Assembly: GCF_965638725.1 (NCBI RefSeq)
Contig: NC_134952.1
Coordinates: 60,862,065 to 60,926,064 of the forward strand
Source of the DNA: Aptenodytes patagonicus
Lineage: Eukaryota > Chordata > Aves > Sphenisciformes > Spheniscidae
Reading direction: 5' to 3'
Length of the DNA: 64,000 nt
Shown in pieces: positions 13,601 through 36,099 of the stretch. Both the position numbers and the translations under genes were made by a program. Below the pieces are notes generated by a model, which was not told the DNA's origin, ran no database searches, and worked only from the letters and a program-made list of their open reading frames with translations. Within the stretch, counting starts at the first letter, position 1. Each line of letters begins with the position of its first letter.

Positions 13601-15449
13601 GGAGCCATTTTCCCTGCTCTGTATCGGGGGCTGAAGTTTTGAACAGCATCTCAGGTGCATGGACCAGAACTTAAAAAAATGGCCTGTGCTATGAAACATC
13701 GCTCCCCACGTCCTTTGCTCGGACTCGCGGAGCCATAGCTGTTGACATGCAAGAATGGCTGTCACCCTGATTGTGTCACACTGACATTATTTGTCAGGGA
13801 TGTTGCTGGTCACCCACTGATTACAAGCTAAAGTCTCCGACCTCCTGGCTCAGCCAGCAGTTACAAGTACATCAAGTACGACAAAGGTGTCCCTTAACGT
13901 CCAAATAAACCATGAGAATAAAGCCCGACTGCATGTTGGTGTTAACAAAACACATGGAGTATTTTTATCTCTGGAAAGCTATTTCCTATTTGTAATACTA
14001 CTTGAAGCCGCTTCCAAGTCTCCATTTGATGTTACTTGTATTCATATATTTTATATGTCTTGTTTTTGTTTTCCAAACATGTTTATTAAAAAATGTTCTC
14101 GGGGCAATGGCCCTTGTGGTAGGAATTTCTGTTTAGGGGGAAGAATACCAGAGTTGGAGGTTTTTGCCAGCAGGATGTGAAAGCTGAAGGAAATAACAAT
14201 GACTGGGGCTAGAGATTTGTCACAGGGAGTTAGAAAGCGAAAATTTACAGTCTGGCCATGAGACAGTCCAGGCTAAAGCCATGAATTTATAGGAAGCATT
14301 GCCAAAAGCTGGATATTATTATTTTAATCAAACTCTGTTTTACTTTGCACTAAAAAAACGTGAATTGCCAGAGACTTCGGCTCCACAGATAGAGTAGAAA
14401 GGGCAGAAGAGCCACCTCCATCTCCATTGCTCTTCCCATCCCAGCTGAGGAGTGGGAAGCACACGTGACCTTCCCTGGAGAAATCATGGGAATTCAACCG
14501 CCCCAAACCTCATAGGGAGAGTTTCTGCCTGCTTGGGACCTCCCCTCGCACTCAGCACTGCCAGCTCAGGCTCTGCTGACTTCAAAGGAGCACCAAACGG
14601 GCTGGGACCCACTCTCACACCGACACGCCGTCCTCCAGCCTGGCAAGAATCACTTCACTCCTCAGCTCTGCATCCACCAAATCGGGTGCAAGGATTTGCG
14701 GCTTGGGAGGTTGAAAACAACTGCATAGGTACAGGGCTCATAGATTCCTGCTCCTCTCCAGACAATGCAGCCTTGAAAGTGCCCAGCAAGGATTTTCATA
14801 AAGGAAAGGTTTTATGCTCCTTTATGCTTGTATTGTCCCGATGACCTTAATTGTTGTTTGGGGTTTTTTTTTAATTGAATGACAGAAAAGAGTTCACTTT
14901 TATCTTAACAGTATGAGGTCTGGATCTGCTGGAAAATCACTTGTGAGACCTCTGGATCTCCTTTTGCACAGAAGTAGCCACTTATATTTATTGCTTTACA
15001 TATGGCCACAATCCAGCAAATCACTCAAGCATGTGAATAACTTTAAGCATGGAAGTAGTCCCCCGTGAGCCAGTGGAACTACCATCACACTAAATATATA
15101 CATCAAGTGATGAGCCCGGCTCCACCCTCGTGTTTTCCTGAGTGCTGCCATTTCTCCACATACACACCCAGCAGGCCAGGGGCTTGCTCCTCGGGTTCCT
15201 TTCCAGTTGCATAAATCTCAGTCGCAGATTTAAATTGTGGGCTGCATTGATTGCTGCATGCTCATCGATCCTTGCCCATGCCTACACACCAAGGCTGCGC
15301 AGCACTGCGCTCCCTTCGGATTAAATATTCTTCCTTTTTCCCCTTTAATCCGGAGAAAAATACGTAACGAATTTGCAGGGGGGAGCCTTGCTGAGTTTTA
15401 TAGGACCCTGATGCCATATATGAGTATCTCTTCTTATCACACACACAGA

Positions 15450-17480
15450 GGCACAGTCCCCCTCGGAGGGCGGGAGCAGCAGGGACATCTGCGAGCCGCC
15501 CCACCTTAGTTGGCCCCGGGGGGAGGGGGCTCCCGCCGCCTTGGAGGGCCAAGGGCCGTGTCTGTCCAGCTTCTTTCTCTCCCTCCCCGCAGTTTGGAGG
15601 GAGCGGGGCGGCCCCAGCGCCCTCGACGGCTGCGGCCGCCGGCACCTCGGGTGTCCCCCCGGGGGCCCCGCTCGCCTCCCGGGGGAGAGGCCGCATGCCG
15701 CCCCCGGGCTGCCCGCACCCCACCCCGGGGCATGCGGGACCGGAGTTAGGAGGGCAGACGGCCGGCGGGATTTCGGGGGAGGGGGAAGAGGGTAGAGGAG
15801 GGGGTGGCAAACGCTCCGTAGCAACGGTAAGACGTGAAGCCGAGACCACTAAGCGCATACCAAGATTTATAGGTGGACTTTACAGGACGTTTTGCTACAA
15901 CCTGGGAGATGAGTCATTTTTATACGTAGCGTGTTACCCCGCGGGGCCGCTCCAGCCGGTTAATGTTCAACGCGGGCGGGGCTTGGCGGCGGGCACAAGC
16001 CCGCGGCCGGGGAAGGGGCTGCGGCCGTCGCGGGGGCTGGCCCCGCTCCGCGCCCGGCCCCGCAGCGCCCAGCGGCCCCACAGCCCCCGGGGAGGCGGCG
16101 GGCTGCGGCTTGGCAGCGGAGGAGGTGGGGGGGAAACCCTTAAAAAAAGGTCAAACGGAAGAAGAGAGTGGGAGGCCATCACGCCCCCCCTCCGATTCAC
16201 CGATGCGGTCTGTGCGTGGCCAGCCCCTGCGTGGCCGTGCGGGGCTACAGCGGCCGGAGCTTCCCTCTCATCTGCGGGCAGCGGCTGCAGAGCACAGCCC
16301 GCACAGCACTCTATGCGTGTGTGTGTCTGTGTCTGTGTGTATACGTATATGTATGTGTAACACATACATACGCGTGTGTGTGTGTATATATATGCGGGCG
16401 TAAATCTGAGCCTCTTCAGAGGTGGGGAGACCCACCGGGCCGGAGGCGGGCCTCTCCCACACTCACGCTTCACACACACAGGCACACTTGTACACACGCA
16501 CACACACACGGGCACAGGGCTCACACGGCTCCTTCCCCAGCGCTGCGCCTCGCCGCCCGGGCAGGGGGTGGAGGCCGAAGGGCTCCCGCCTCTTCCTCAC
16601 GGCCGGAGCAAGGCACCCGCGGACTCTCGCTCCCGGGTGGGCTACTGGGGGCTTTGTGGCTTCTTTTACTTTCTTTTCTTTTCTTCCCCCCGCCCCGGTT
16701 TTGGGCTGGCGGTCAGTCGCGTCCATCCTCCGCTCCCGGCGGCGGGCTCCAGCCGCGCACACCGCGCCGCTCTCCCGCGGGGCTGGGGCCGGCTCAGCCC
16801 AGAGCCCCGGGGGACTTGGCTTTGCAGAGCCGCAGCCGCGGAGGGCTTCACCTGCCCGAGCGGCCCGGCCGCCCGCTCCCCGCGTGGAGTCAGGCCCAGG
16901 CTCTTCCCGAGGCGGTGCCGCGGGAGGTGACCTGTCCCCACCTCGGTCACGCTACCTTCCTCCCGTGGGGCTGAAGTCCGTGAGGCCCCCGCTCGCACGC
17001 TGCGATCGCCGGACTGCGCCGCAGAAGGTGCCGGGCGAGGGCCGGTGGCGGCCGTGCGGGGTCGCGGGGCCGGGGCCGGGCCGGTGGCCCCCCTGGGCAG
17101 GCGCAAGCCCGCCCTCCGAGAAAGCAGGGCCGGCGCGGTTGCCGCTGTGGCAGCGGCAGCGTTTGCTCTCCCCGGCCTGGATCCGCGGTGGCGGGAGAGA
17201 CCCGCGCTGCCCCCCGCGCCCCCGTCGCAGCCCTCCGCCTTCGGGGCGGGCGGGGGGTGGTCGCAGCCGCAAGGGAGAAAGCGAGCAAACAAGCCCCCCC
17301 TAGCCCCCGAAACCACTGATCGACCGGGGGAAATTCATCCGGCACCGGCAAAGCCCTGGCTGGCCGGGCGGGCAGCGCGCAGCTCCCCGCGCCCCCCGCG
17401 CAGGGGCGCGGAGCACCGGCTCGGCTCTGCCCGGCACAAGCGGGGGCCGAGTTGGCGAAAAGCGGCCTCGAACGGCTTTT
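15450..17480. promoter_or_regulatory. CpG island downstream of PITX2, no gene recognised
   Basis: Two kilobases of CpG-dense sequence interrupted by TG/CA microsatellites (16310-16400 and 16470-16515). At 15820-15960 there is a less GC-rich core with a perfect AP-1 site TGAGTCA (15910-15916). In birds such islands usually mark promoters, but no protein of known kind is encoded; overlapping ORFs on both strands are composition artefacts. It may serve an unannotated noncoding transcript or be a Polycomb-type island around a developmental gene. Confidence 0.5.
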
Positions 17481-19200
17481 TTTTAAATTAAAAAAAGACC
17501 TCGCCGCTAAAAATTTGCAAGTGAGGGTTTCTTTTATTTCCTCTCTTTTCTTCTCTGAGGAGAAGATGCAGGCGCCTGGAGAAATTAATTCCGAAAAGGG
17601 CTCGTATTTAGAAAACTAGAAAGATTTATCAACCAGTTAGTCCGGCATTGTACGGAGCTCCGAAGGTGTAAATCCTTCCTAGTTCCTGGATTATTGACTG
17701 TTACGGTCTATCGGGTGCATAATGTTCAGACATACACATGTGTAACACGCGTACTAAAGCAGGCATTTAGCAAGGTAAATTATATGCCCCGAAAACGCGT
17801 AGGTATTGGCCTGAACCGGGCTGTGCGACCCCCCCCACCCCACTCGCACACCCCCGCAACCCCCTCCGCGCCCGCGCAGCGCTGCCCGCCCGGCCGGCGG
17901 TGGCCGCGGGGGACAGCGGGCTGCAAAGCCGCCCCGCGCCCCGCCGGCTGCCGCCGCCGCGCCCGCCCCAGGACGCGGCAAAACGGCTTTTGGGAAAAAG
18001 TTCCCCGGGCTCAGATGTCAACTGTTTTCCCAAGGAAGTTATTTCCCTCCAAAAATGCTAATCAATCTCGTAAGGGGGAAAAAGGGTTCTTTTATTTTGT
18101 AGGTATAAACAAACGTACAGGTATGTAAAGATCGGTGTCTGGCTATTTTAGGGAGGCACACGCGGACGAGCGCACACGTACATAAAGACAACGCAAAGAG
18201 AGGGCAGAGGGAAGCGCGCAGAAAGTAACCCAGAGGAGATATGTCGATATTTACGTGTAATTTTGACCTTCGCGGGCGCGCCGATCCGACTGCCGGGGCC
18301 CTGCGCACGCCGCCGGGGTTCAGAGTGCGGGAAGGCACCGCCCGGGAACAAAAGAGCGGAGCCGAGCCGGGACGCGGCTCCGGGGCGCCGAGGGACCCCG
18401 CGCCCCCCGGCTGGAAGGGGCGCGCTCCCGGCGCCGCTCCGCGCCCGCGGCCGCAGCCTCGGGGGGCGGCGGGGGCTGCGCGGGGGCCGCGCGGGCGCGG
18501 GCCGGGGCCGGCGGGGCTGTGGATTGGGATGTGGATTGGGATGTGGACTGGGATGTGGATCGGGAGGCAGACGGCGCTGCCCGCTCGCACGCCCGGCGCG
18601 GGGGGCCGCGCAGCAGGCGGCCCGGAGCGGCCTTCCCGAGGGCCGGGGGAGCCGGGGGGGGTGCGAGCCCGTTGTTTAACCCCTCTCCCCGCCGCTTCTC
18701 CAAATAGATATTCTGCAAATTCCCCAGTTCGTTGTGGCTTCCCCCCCTCCCCGTACGGCCTCCATTGTTCCAGGTTCACGCTGCCACCGCCGATAAGGGG
18801 AAGGAAAGCCCCCGGAAAAAAAAAAACCATCCCAGAAGAAGAAAAAACACGACCCAAGATTTTGATTTACGACCTAATCAAAACATTATATCTTTGGTCA
18901 AGTGGCGCAGAAAAATGATGACCCTCAAGGCTTCAGCTAGGGGGAGAAAGAAATTCAGATTACACTCGGAGTGATTTATGTCCTCTCTGAGCGGTCACGT
19001 TGATTTTTCATCGTTTGAGCCATTACACAGTAGAGTGGAAAACTCTGATCCAATATTTTTTTGGTCCGGAAACGGTATATATTATTCTTCTAAAGGTATA
19101 TGCGTATGCTATATATTATATATATTTTCTTTCTCCACGCACACACATATTTAAATATATATACGGACTTTTATATATATATATATATATATAAAAAAGA
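17481..19200. other. Downstream flank: AT-rich blocks around a second CpG island
   Basis: 17481-17810 is AT-rich with a T-box-like AGGTGTAAATCC near 17665. 17815-18710 is CpG island holding a 12-bp tandem repeat. 18850-19120 is AT-rich with an NKX2-type TCAAGTGG (18898-18905) beside TATCTTTGG. 19166-19192 is a (TA)n run. No gene is recognised. Confidence 0.4.
18519..18566. repeat. 12-bp tandem repeat, four units
   Basis: GTGGATTGGGAT is repeated at 18519 and 18531, then with single-base changes at 18543 (GTGGACTGGGAT) and 18555 (GTGGATCGGGAG). It is regularly spaced with GG and GGG runs. Confidence 0.9.
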
Positions 19201-20330
19201 GAGGACTATAAATAACCAATGCCACCGAGAAGAAACGAGAGCCGAAAAGAGCGTGTAAAATACCGTGCCGATACCCGCAGCGATCCCCTCGCTGATTTCC
19301 AAGCCCGTCCCGCCGAGAGGGTTTGGGCAGAAAAGCACCCGCATTTCTCCGGCTTCCCCGATCCCCGAGGGGGGCTCCCGGGCTGCCAGCCCCTGGCCGG
19401 CGTCGCCCCCAGACCTTCCGCCCGCAGCCCAGCGAGGAGGAGGAGGAGGAAGGGGACATTTTTGGACGCCCCTGGCACTCACCCGGGTGAGGTGTTGACA
19501 CGGTGCGGAAAAACCGAGGGGAGCGGCGTTGGGTCGGGGCGGCGGCGAGGCCGGGCACGCCGGGGGGCGGGGGGGCCGCCCGCCTCCCCCCCCCCCGCCC
19601 CAAGCACGGAGGCTGTCTCGCTCCATCGCCCCCCTGGCAACAACACACGGAGGAAAAGAAAACAGAAAAACGGGTAAAGAAAAAAAAAAAAGGGGGGGGG
19701 GGGAGAAGAGAAAAATTAGTTGATAAAAAAGGGGGAAAAAAATAAAATAAAAATGGGGGGGGGGGAAGTGGGGGCTGGGGTCTGCCCACTCCGCAAATGG
19801 GAACACGCGGGGGGCTCCGCTTTCGGGCGGGGGAAGAGTTTTCCCCGTGGGAAAGCGCAGGGCGCTGACCTCTCCCCTCTCCCCCTTTTCTCTGCTCCTC
19901 TCCCTGCCTAACGCCGGGGGGGACACCCCTCTCCGCGGTGTCCGCCCGCCCGCCGGGGGAGCCCGGGGGTGGGCGAGGGCTCCGCGAGCGCGCAAATTGC
20001 GCGCTCGCGGAGCCCTCGCCCACCCCCGGGCTCCCCCGGCGGCTCCTCCCGGCCTCACAAAAGCGCGCAAGGAGCGCGCAAAGGCCGCGCAAGGGGCAAG
20101 CTCGCCCCCACCGCGGCGAGTTTCCTCCCTGCCGTCCCCTGCCCACCTCGCCACTTTACGCGCCTGCGGAATTTCTTCGCGTATCGATATTCCCGCCGGG
20201 TCCTGCCGCCGCCGCCGCCGTCGTCTCGTTCCCCCCCCCCCCCCCCCCGCCCCCGCCAGCCCCTCCTTGCCCGCCCGGGGTGTGAGCCGATGGGAGGGCC
20301 GAGCAGCAATTCATCATGATTTGTTTCAAT
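19201..20330. other. Third CpG island downstream of PITX2, with G-runs
   Basis: GC-rich sequence with purine-rich homopolymer runs at 19681-19780 (A and G runs of 10 or more, potential G-quadruplex) and an 18-base C-run at 20231-20248. It contains the large palindrome annotated separately. No exon is recognised. It ends about 600 bases before the likely PITX2 polyadenylation site. Confidence 0.5.
19950..20042. repeat. 93-bp near-perfect palindrome
   Basis: Left arm 19950-19995 and right arm 19997-20042 are exact reverse complements over 46 bases, with a single A at 19996 between them. The arms are about 85 percent GC, beginning CCGCCGGGGGAGCCCGGG and ending GCGAGCGCGCAA. Matching stops abruptly on both sides. 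It is either a real hairpin-forming sequence or a fold-back artefact of sequencing or assembly. Confidence 0.95.
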
Positions 20331-20939
20331 TGTCCGGCGATGGCAAAGTTATAATCCTGTATAATTTCACGAACAAGCAGGTTGAGAATGAATGGGTCGA
20401 TATTATTTAAAACAAAACACACGAGAGCACGACCTTTCCCTTCAACGACGTGTTGCAGCACGAAGTCGCAGGAAACTCGGGGCTAACCTCTCAACCCCCG
20501 CGCTCCGCGGGGTTGCGGTTATTTGGGCTGCTCTTTGTTTCTCTTCATGTCTGAAAGGGGGATTTGGAAATAGAAATGTAATATTACATGAAGGATCTCC
20601 CCGCTGAAGGGAGAAGGTGAGCGCAAGGGGCGGCAAAGGGGACAGATTGTTTTGAACAGGAGCAGTTTGTTTGCAAACTGGCTTTTCCTTTTTTTCTTTT
20701 TTTACCCCCACCCCCTCTTCTTTAATGTAATAAAAGCTTCCTTCACAGCGGGAGAAATTTATGCTCGAGATACAGCAACTTTGTGGCTGGTAATTCTCGA
20801 GGCCAACGATGTCAAATAATCCATTTTCTCGGGGCTGCGGGGGGGAATAAAGGGATCCTGCTGCACGGAAGGCAGCGTGTGCAAGCCCCGCGTTTCTCTA
20901 GCATGCAACGTTGGCGCGAGGGATTTTTTTTTTTTTTTA

Positions 20940-21849
20940 ACGTGAAAAAAATGCCAGCATTTATTTGTATTGCAATAAAAAGTACTGCCCTGTGTTTCCA
21001 GAGAACGAGATCCAGTGTCAACGATCAGTCAATCACTGCAGACCAGTTACCGGTGCGCAGCTTGGCTCAGTAAATAAAAATCCAGACAAAACTGTATGCT
21101 GTATATTTTACTCCCATGAAATAAAACACATTTTTTTCATGTTTGCTGAAAAGTAAAACAATAATATTGTACGAAATGTTATACACAGGGCATGTTTTAC
21201 ATTGCAATATCAGAAACATCATTGCATCCACCAGAGGTACTATTCTAAAACTGATATTCACACAATGTTTTTTTTTTAATAATTATATGTTAGAAACATA
21301 CAGTGTCGCATTTAGTATATACATTCCCTTGCTCGCAAGCGAAAAAATCCTAATCGCTTCTGTGTAACATGCTTTATTTTAAAGCCTAACCTTTTAAAAA
21401 CACTGTTGTGATATTACTAACAACTGCTTTTATAAAATTAATTTGACATTTCGATATATATACATCCTTTCAGTCATTTTTATGTTAACAATGCTAAACT
21501 TAAAAAATAACAAGCTTATAGTAACATTAAAATGTCATATCATATCCAGTCAAACATTTGTCCATATATATATATATATATATGTCCTTGTAACTGTTGA
21601 AATACTCTTGGTGAAAGAAAGATCTCAGAATCTGTAGGAGGTCCTTTGAAAACAAAGGAACTATCTTATTTCAGTGGTTTCCTCTTTTTTTCCTCTCTCT
21701 CTCTCTGTCTCTTCCTCTCTCTTTCTCTGCCTCTCTCTGATTTTTCCTCCTTTCTCTTTCTCTCTAGTGCCCATTACTTTCTAGTGTAATTCTCAGTCTC
21801 TGCGGGAAATGGGGAGGGATTCCCATGCAGTGTTTCCTACTCGGGTGTC
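20940..21849 (-). other. PITX2: PITX2 3'UTR (putative extent)
   Basis: The sequence after the stop codon is AT-rich and lacks long ORFs. Right after the stop it has a purine-rich (GA)n stretch on the transcribed strand (plus-strand CT-rich 21680-21770). Minus-strand AATAAA hexamers occur at 21373-21378 and 20960-20965, so the end is probably just below 20960, with a possible shorter form. Two Pumilio-type elements (TGTATATA on the minus strand) are at 21316-21323 and 21457-21464. The exact cleavage site cannot be read from the sequence. Confidence 0.65.
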
Positions 21850-33208
<11,359 letters not shown>

Positions 33209-33218
33209 TACCCGTTAC

Positions 33219-35609
33219 CTGCAAAAGATGAAGGCACCGGAGTTTTAAAACAGTAATTCCGGGAGTGAAAAACAAATGCAAAAAAGAAACCCAGCCGCCC
33301 GGCAGCCACGTCGCAGCGACGCTGGCGGGACCCCCACCTTTCCCCAGCGACGTCCGCGCGGTGCCCCCTCTCCCCGCCTCAACCTCGGGTCCCACCCGAG
33401 CCGCACCACGGAATAGGTGCAAAACTCCCGTGGCTGGGAGCCCGTCGGACCGCTCGGCCTCCCTCCACCCCTCGTTATTTGGGGACGTGGAGCAGGTCCC
33501 CGAACCTGGCGGCCGTGCTCTGCCTCGGGGCACCCCGACCGCCGTCCCAGGGGTGCCGTAGGGCAGCGGGTACCGGCAGCCGGCCCTCCTGCGCGGCGGG
33601 AGATGCGCGGCCGCGGCCGCGCCCGCCGAGGCCCCGGTCCCCGGCTGCGCCTCCGCGCCCTCCGGCCGCCGCCGGCGCCTCCCCCGGCCTGAGAGGTTGG
33701 GCAGTAAAATCACGGGATTAGTGCCTGATTGAGATGTCTGTTCGTGAGATATTACAAAATTCATTATCACATCTCTCTACTAACTCGATATGAAGTAACA
33801 CAGATGGGATTTTATTAGTCCAGGCTTCAAATGTTTACTTATGATAATTTCGGGGGAAATTTGCATGTCACCATCATTTCGGTAATCTTTCTTCTTCTTC
33901 TTCGCCTCTTTTTTAATGTCTGAACCGGGCGCATTATTAGCTGGTGCTTAGAAATACGGCAGCCTGGAGCCGAGGCACGTTTGGGATGAGCAGCGCCAGC
34001 CGCAGCGCCGGCCGTGCGGGGCCCCGCCGCCCCCGGCCCCGCCGCCCTCCGCCGGGCAGGCAGGATGGGACCAGGGGAAAAAGGGGAGGAAAGGGAGGGG
34101 AAAAAAAAAAGGGGGGGGGGCCAAAGAAGGGGGAGAATGGGAAGGTGCGGTTATCGGGACTCCTCCGGCTCTCGTTGTGACACGGCGGTTTCTGTTCAAA
34201 GCTGAAGGACGCCTGGCAGAAACACCGCTCCCTCCAGCAGCCGGGCCTAGCACACGAGCTGTGCCTAAATTAATCGGGGAGGCGATTAAGAGAACCTTAA
34301 TTCTTCGCCGATGGTCCTTAAATCGGGACAGTTCTCCGTCAGGATTAGTCCTGCATGACAAATTCAGCTGCCCTCTCCCGCCGCCTGCCTCGATGGCTGA
34401 CTGATCTCACGAGTGGGGACACAGAGCTCCCCCCACGCACACGCACCGCCACCGAGGGGAAGTTTTTCCTCTCTCCTGAATCGCCGGTCTCCTCGGAGAA
34501 AAGTGCCTTTCCCGGACGGATTATCATTCCCTCCTCGCTCTCGGTTGCCCGTACTGCTCCTTCCCTTTCTGCTCTCCGTATCCTCTTTTAATTTTTGTTG
34601 CAAACCACATCGCAGCGCGGGGCCAAGCGCAGCGAGAAGCGTTTTCCTATTGTCTCCGGCCCGGAGACTCAAACGAAAGCAACTCCACTTGCTTTTCCAT
34701 TTCCACTTCTCCGAGCACTCCTCCGCTCGCAATTAAATACCTCGGCACCGCCGTGCACTCACAGCCCAGGCAATCGCACCGGCCGTGCGAGCTTTCCCTT
34801 TCTCCGCGGCTTGCGGGGCCCGCTCAGCAGCAACCTGCTCGGAGCACTCCGGCTGTAACAACTGCAGGGCGCGGACAAAAAAGCGGTGTCACGCGGGATT
34901 TATTTTATTTTTTTTTTTCCTGTGGGTATCTATCGCTATTCTTTCGAGGAGAAAAAAAACCCAACACAACCCCCCAAGAAAACAGAGTCCCCCGGCAAAC
35001 ATCTCAGCAACGCCCGAAATACTGAGGTCCGTGATTTCGGCGGGAGGGTTTGTGTCAGAGGCCCGCGGCCGCTGCCGGTGGCTCTCAAACGAAACGGGGG
35101 CTCTGTGCGGGGCCTACCCCTCCGCGGTGCCCGCAGGGGCAGCCGGGCCCCGCCGCTCCCCCGCGGGCTGTGCCGGGGGGTCCCGGCCGCGGGGCCCGCA
35201 GCCGGCGCGGCAGACCCGCCCGCCCGATTTTCCGGCGCCCCGAGCCCGGGCCGGCGCCGCTGCCGTCCCCGGCCCGGCCGCGCGGCTCCGCGGCGGGAAG
35301 GCGCTGCCTGCGCGGCCGCTCCGCGGGGCCGGGCGCGGCGGGGCCGGTTCCCCCGCGCCTGCCCCGCCGGGGGAGGCCGGGGCCGGCACGGCGGGGAAAC
35401 GGCGCGGGGGCAGCGCTCGCTCCCCTCGCCGCCAGCCCTGCGGGACGGGCCGCAGCCGCCCGGGAGGACATCAGCAACTCGAGCCCGCAGCACCCTGCCC
35501 GGCCGGCCCGCGGCCCCGCCGGCCGGCCCGCGGTGCACAGAGCCGGGACCGGCCGGGTCCGCAGCCCCGCGCCCGGCCCGCCGACGCCCCCCGAGACCCC
35601 CCCACTCAC
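33219..35609. other. Region upstream of the PITX2a/b start exon: intron with AT-rich block, no gene seen
   Basis: This is likely intron between a noncoding first exon and the ATG exon. 33690-33950 is AT-rich with GGATTA (33715-33720) and a perfect POU octamer ATTTGCAT (33859-33866). 34200-34560 is mixed, with CGATTAAG and AGGATTAGTCC. Beyond 35050 it becomes CpG island. No repeats larger than short homopolymers and no coding exon are visible. Confidence 0.5.
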
Positions 35610-35960
35610 CGGGGCCGGCTGCGCTGTCCGCCCCGCTGCTCGCGCTGCTGGTGCCGGTGCTGCCGGGGGCAGCGGGGCCGCGCCGGGCTCCTGCGCTGGC
35701 TGCGGGGCCGCGGAGCCGCCGCCGCCGCTGGCTCCCTCCTTCCCCGGCCCTCCCGCGCCCCCGCCCCGCCCCGCCCGCCTCCCCGGGCCCTGACGTCACA
35801 CAAGCTCCGCCGAGCGCGCCCCGCCGCCGCGGGGCCGGGCCGGGCCGGGCGGCTCCGCGGCGCTCCGCGGGCAGGGGGCAGGAAGGACAAAAGGCGGCGG
35901 AGGCGGCGCGGCGGCGGGCTAGGTAGCCAGAGGAGAACCGAGGTGAGGGAGGGCGGCCGC
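35610..35960. promoter_or_regulatory. CpG-island core promoter with CRE; candidate noncoding exon 1 of PITX2a/b
   Basis: A minus-strand donor CCCCG|GTGAGT sits at 35610. Some 180 bases upstream of it on that strand are GC boxes (35757-35780) and a perfect CRE, TGACGTCA, at 35791-35798. This is the order expected of a TATA-less CpG-island promoter with a first exon ending at 35610. A plus-strand donor-like CCGAG|GTGAGG at 35942 lies on the other side, so the island could fire in both directions. This is one of two candidates for the noncoding exon that must precede 33218. Confidence 0.45.
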
Positions 35961-36099
35961 GGCCCCTCCGCGCCCGCGCAGGGCGCGCCCCGCTCCGCTC
36001 CGCCCGGCCGGAACAAGTAACTGTAGCCAAAGTTTCCCGGGCCGGGCCGGCGGCTGTCCTTGCACCAGGTGTGAAGAGGGATCGCCAACCCATTGTGAG

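Larger units (their letters stand above)
1..15440. other. Intergenic DNA 3' of PITX2, no gene recognised
   Basis: Ordinary mixed-composition DNA. In other vertebrates the neighbour on this side is ENPEP, in convergent orientation, but I recognise none of its exons here. Contents seen: G-runs (192-203, 2957-2973), ancient MIR/L2-type fragments, a splice-flanked open segment at 1068-1246, and motif-bearing stretches at 9540-9680, 10480-10660 and 13480-13870. ORFs of up to 200 codons at 4368-4970 have no recognisable domain. Confidence 0.6.

Noticed and set aside
1..15440. 3' exons of ENPEP, the expected convergent neighbour
   Set aside because: I looked for the conserved C-terminal aminopeptidase sequence in the translated frames and recognised nothing.
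16422..17351. ORFs of up to 293 codons in the downstream CpG island
   Set aside because: They begin in a CA/GT microsatellite and continue in low-complexity GC-rich sequence; no homology recognised.
34785..36093. Overlapping ORFs of about 350-410 codons on both strands
   Set aside because: Open in several frames on both strands at once, as expected for very GC-rich DNA lacking stop codons; no recognisable motif.
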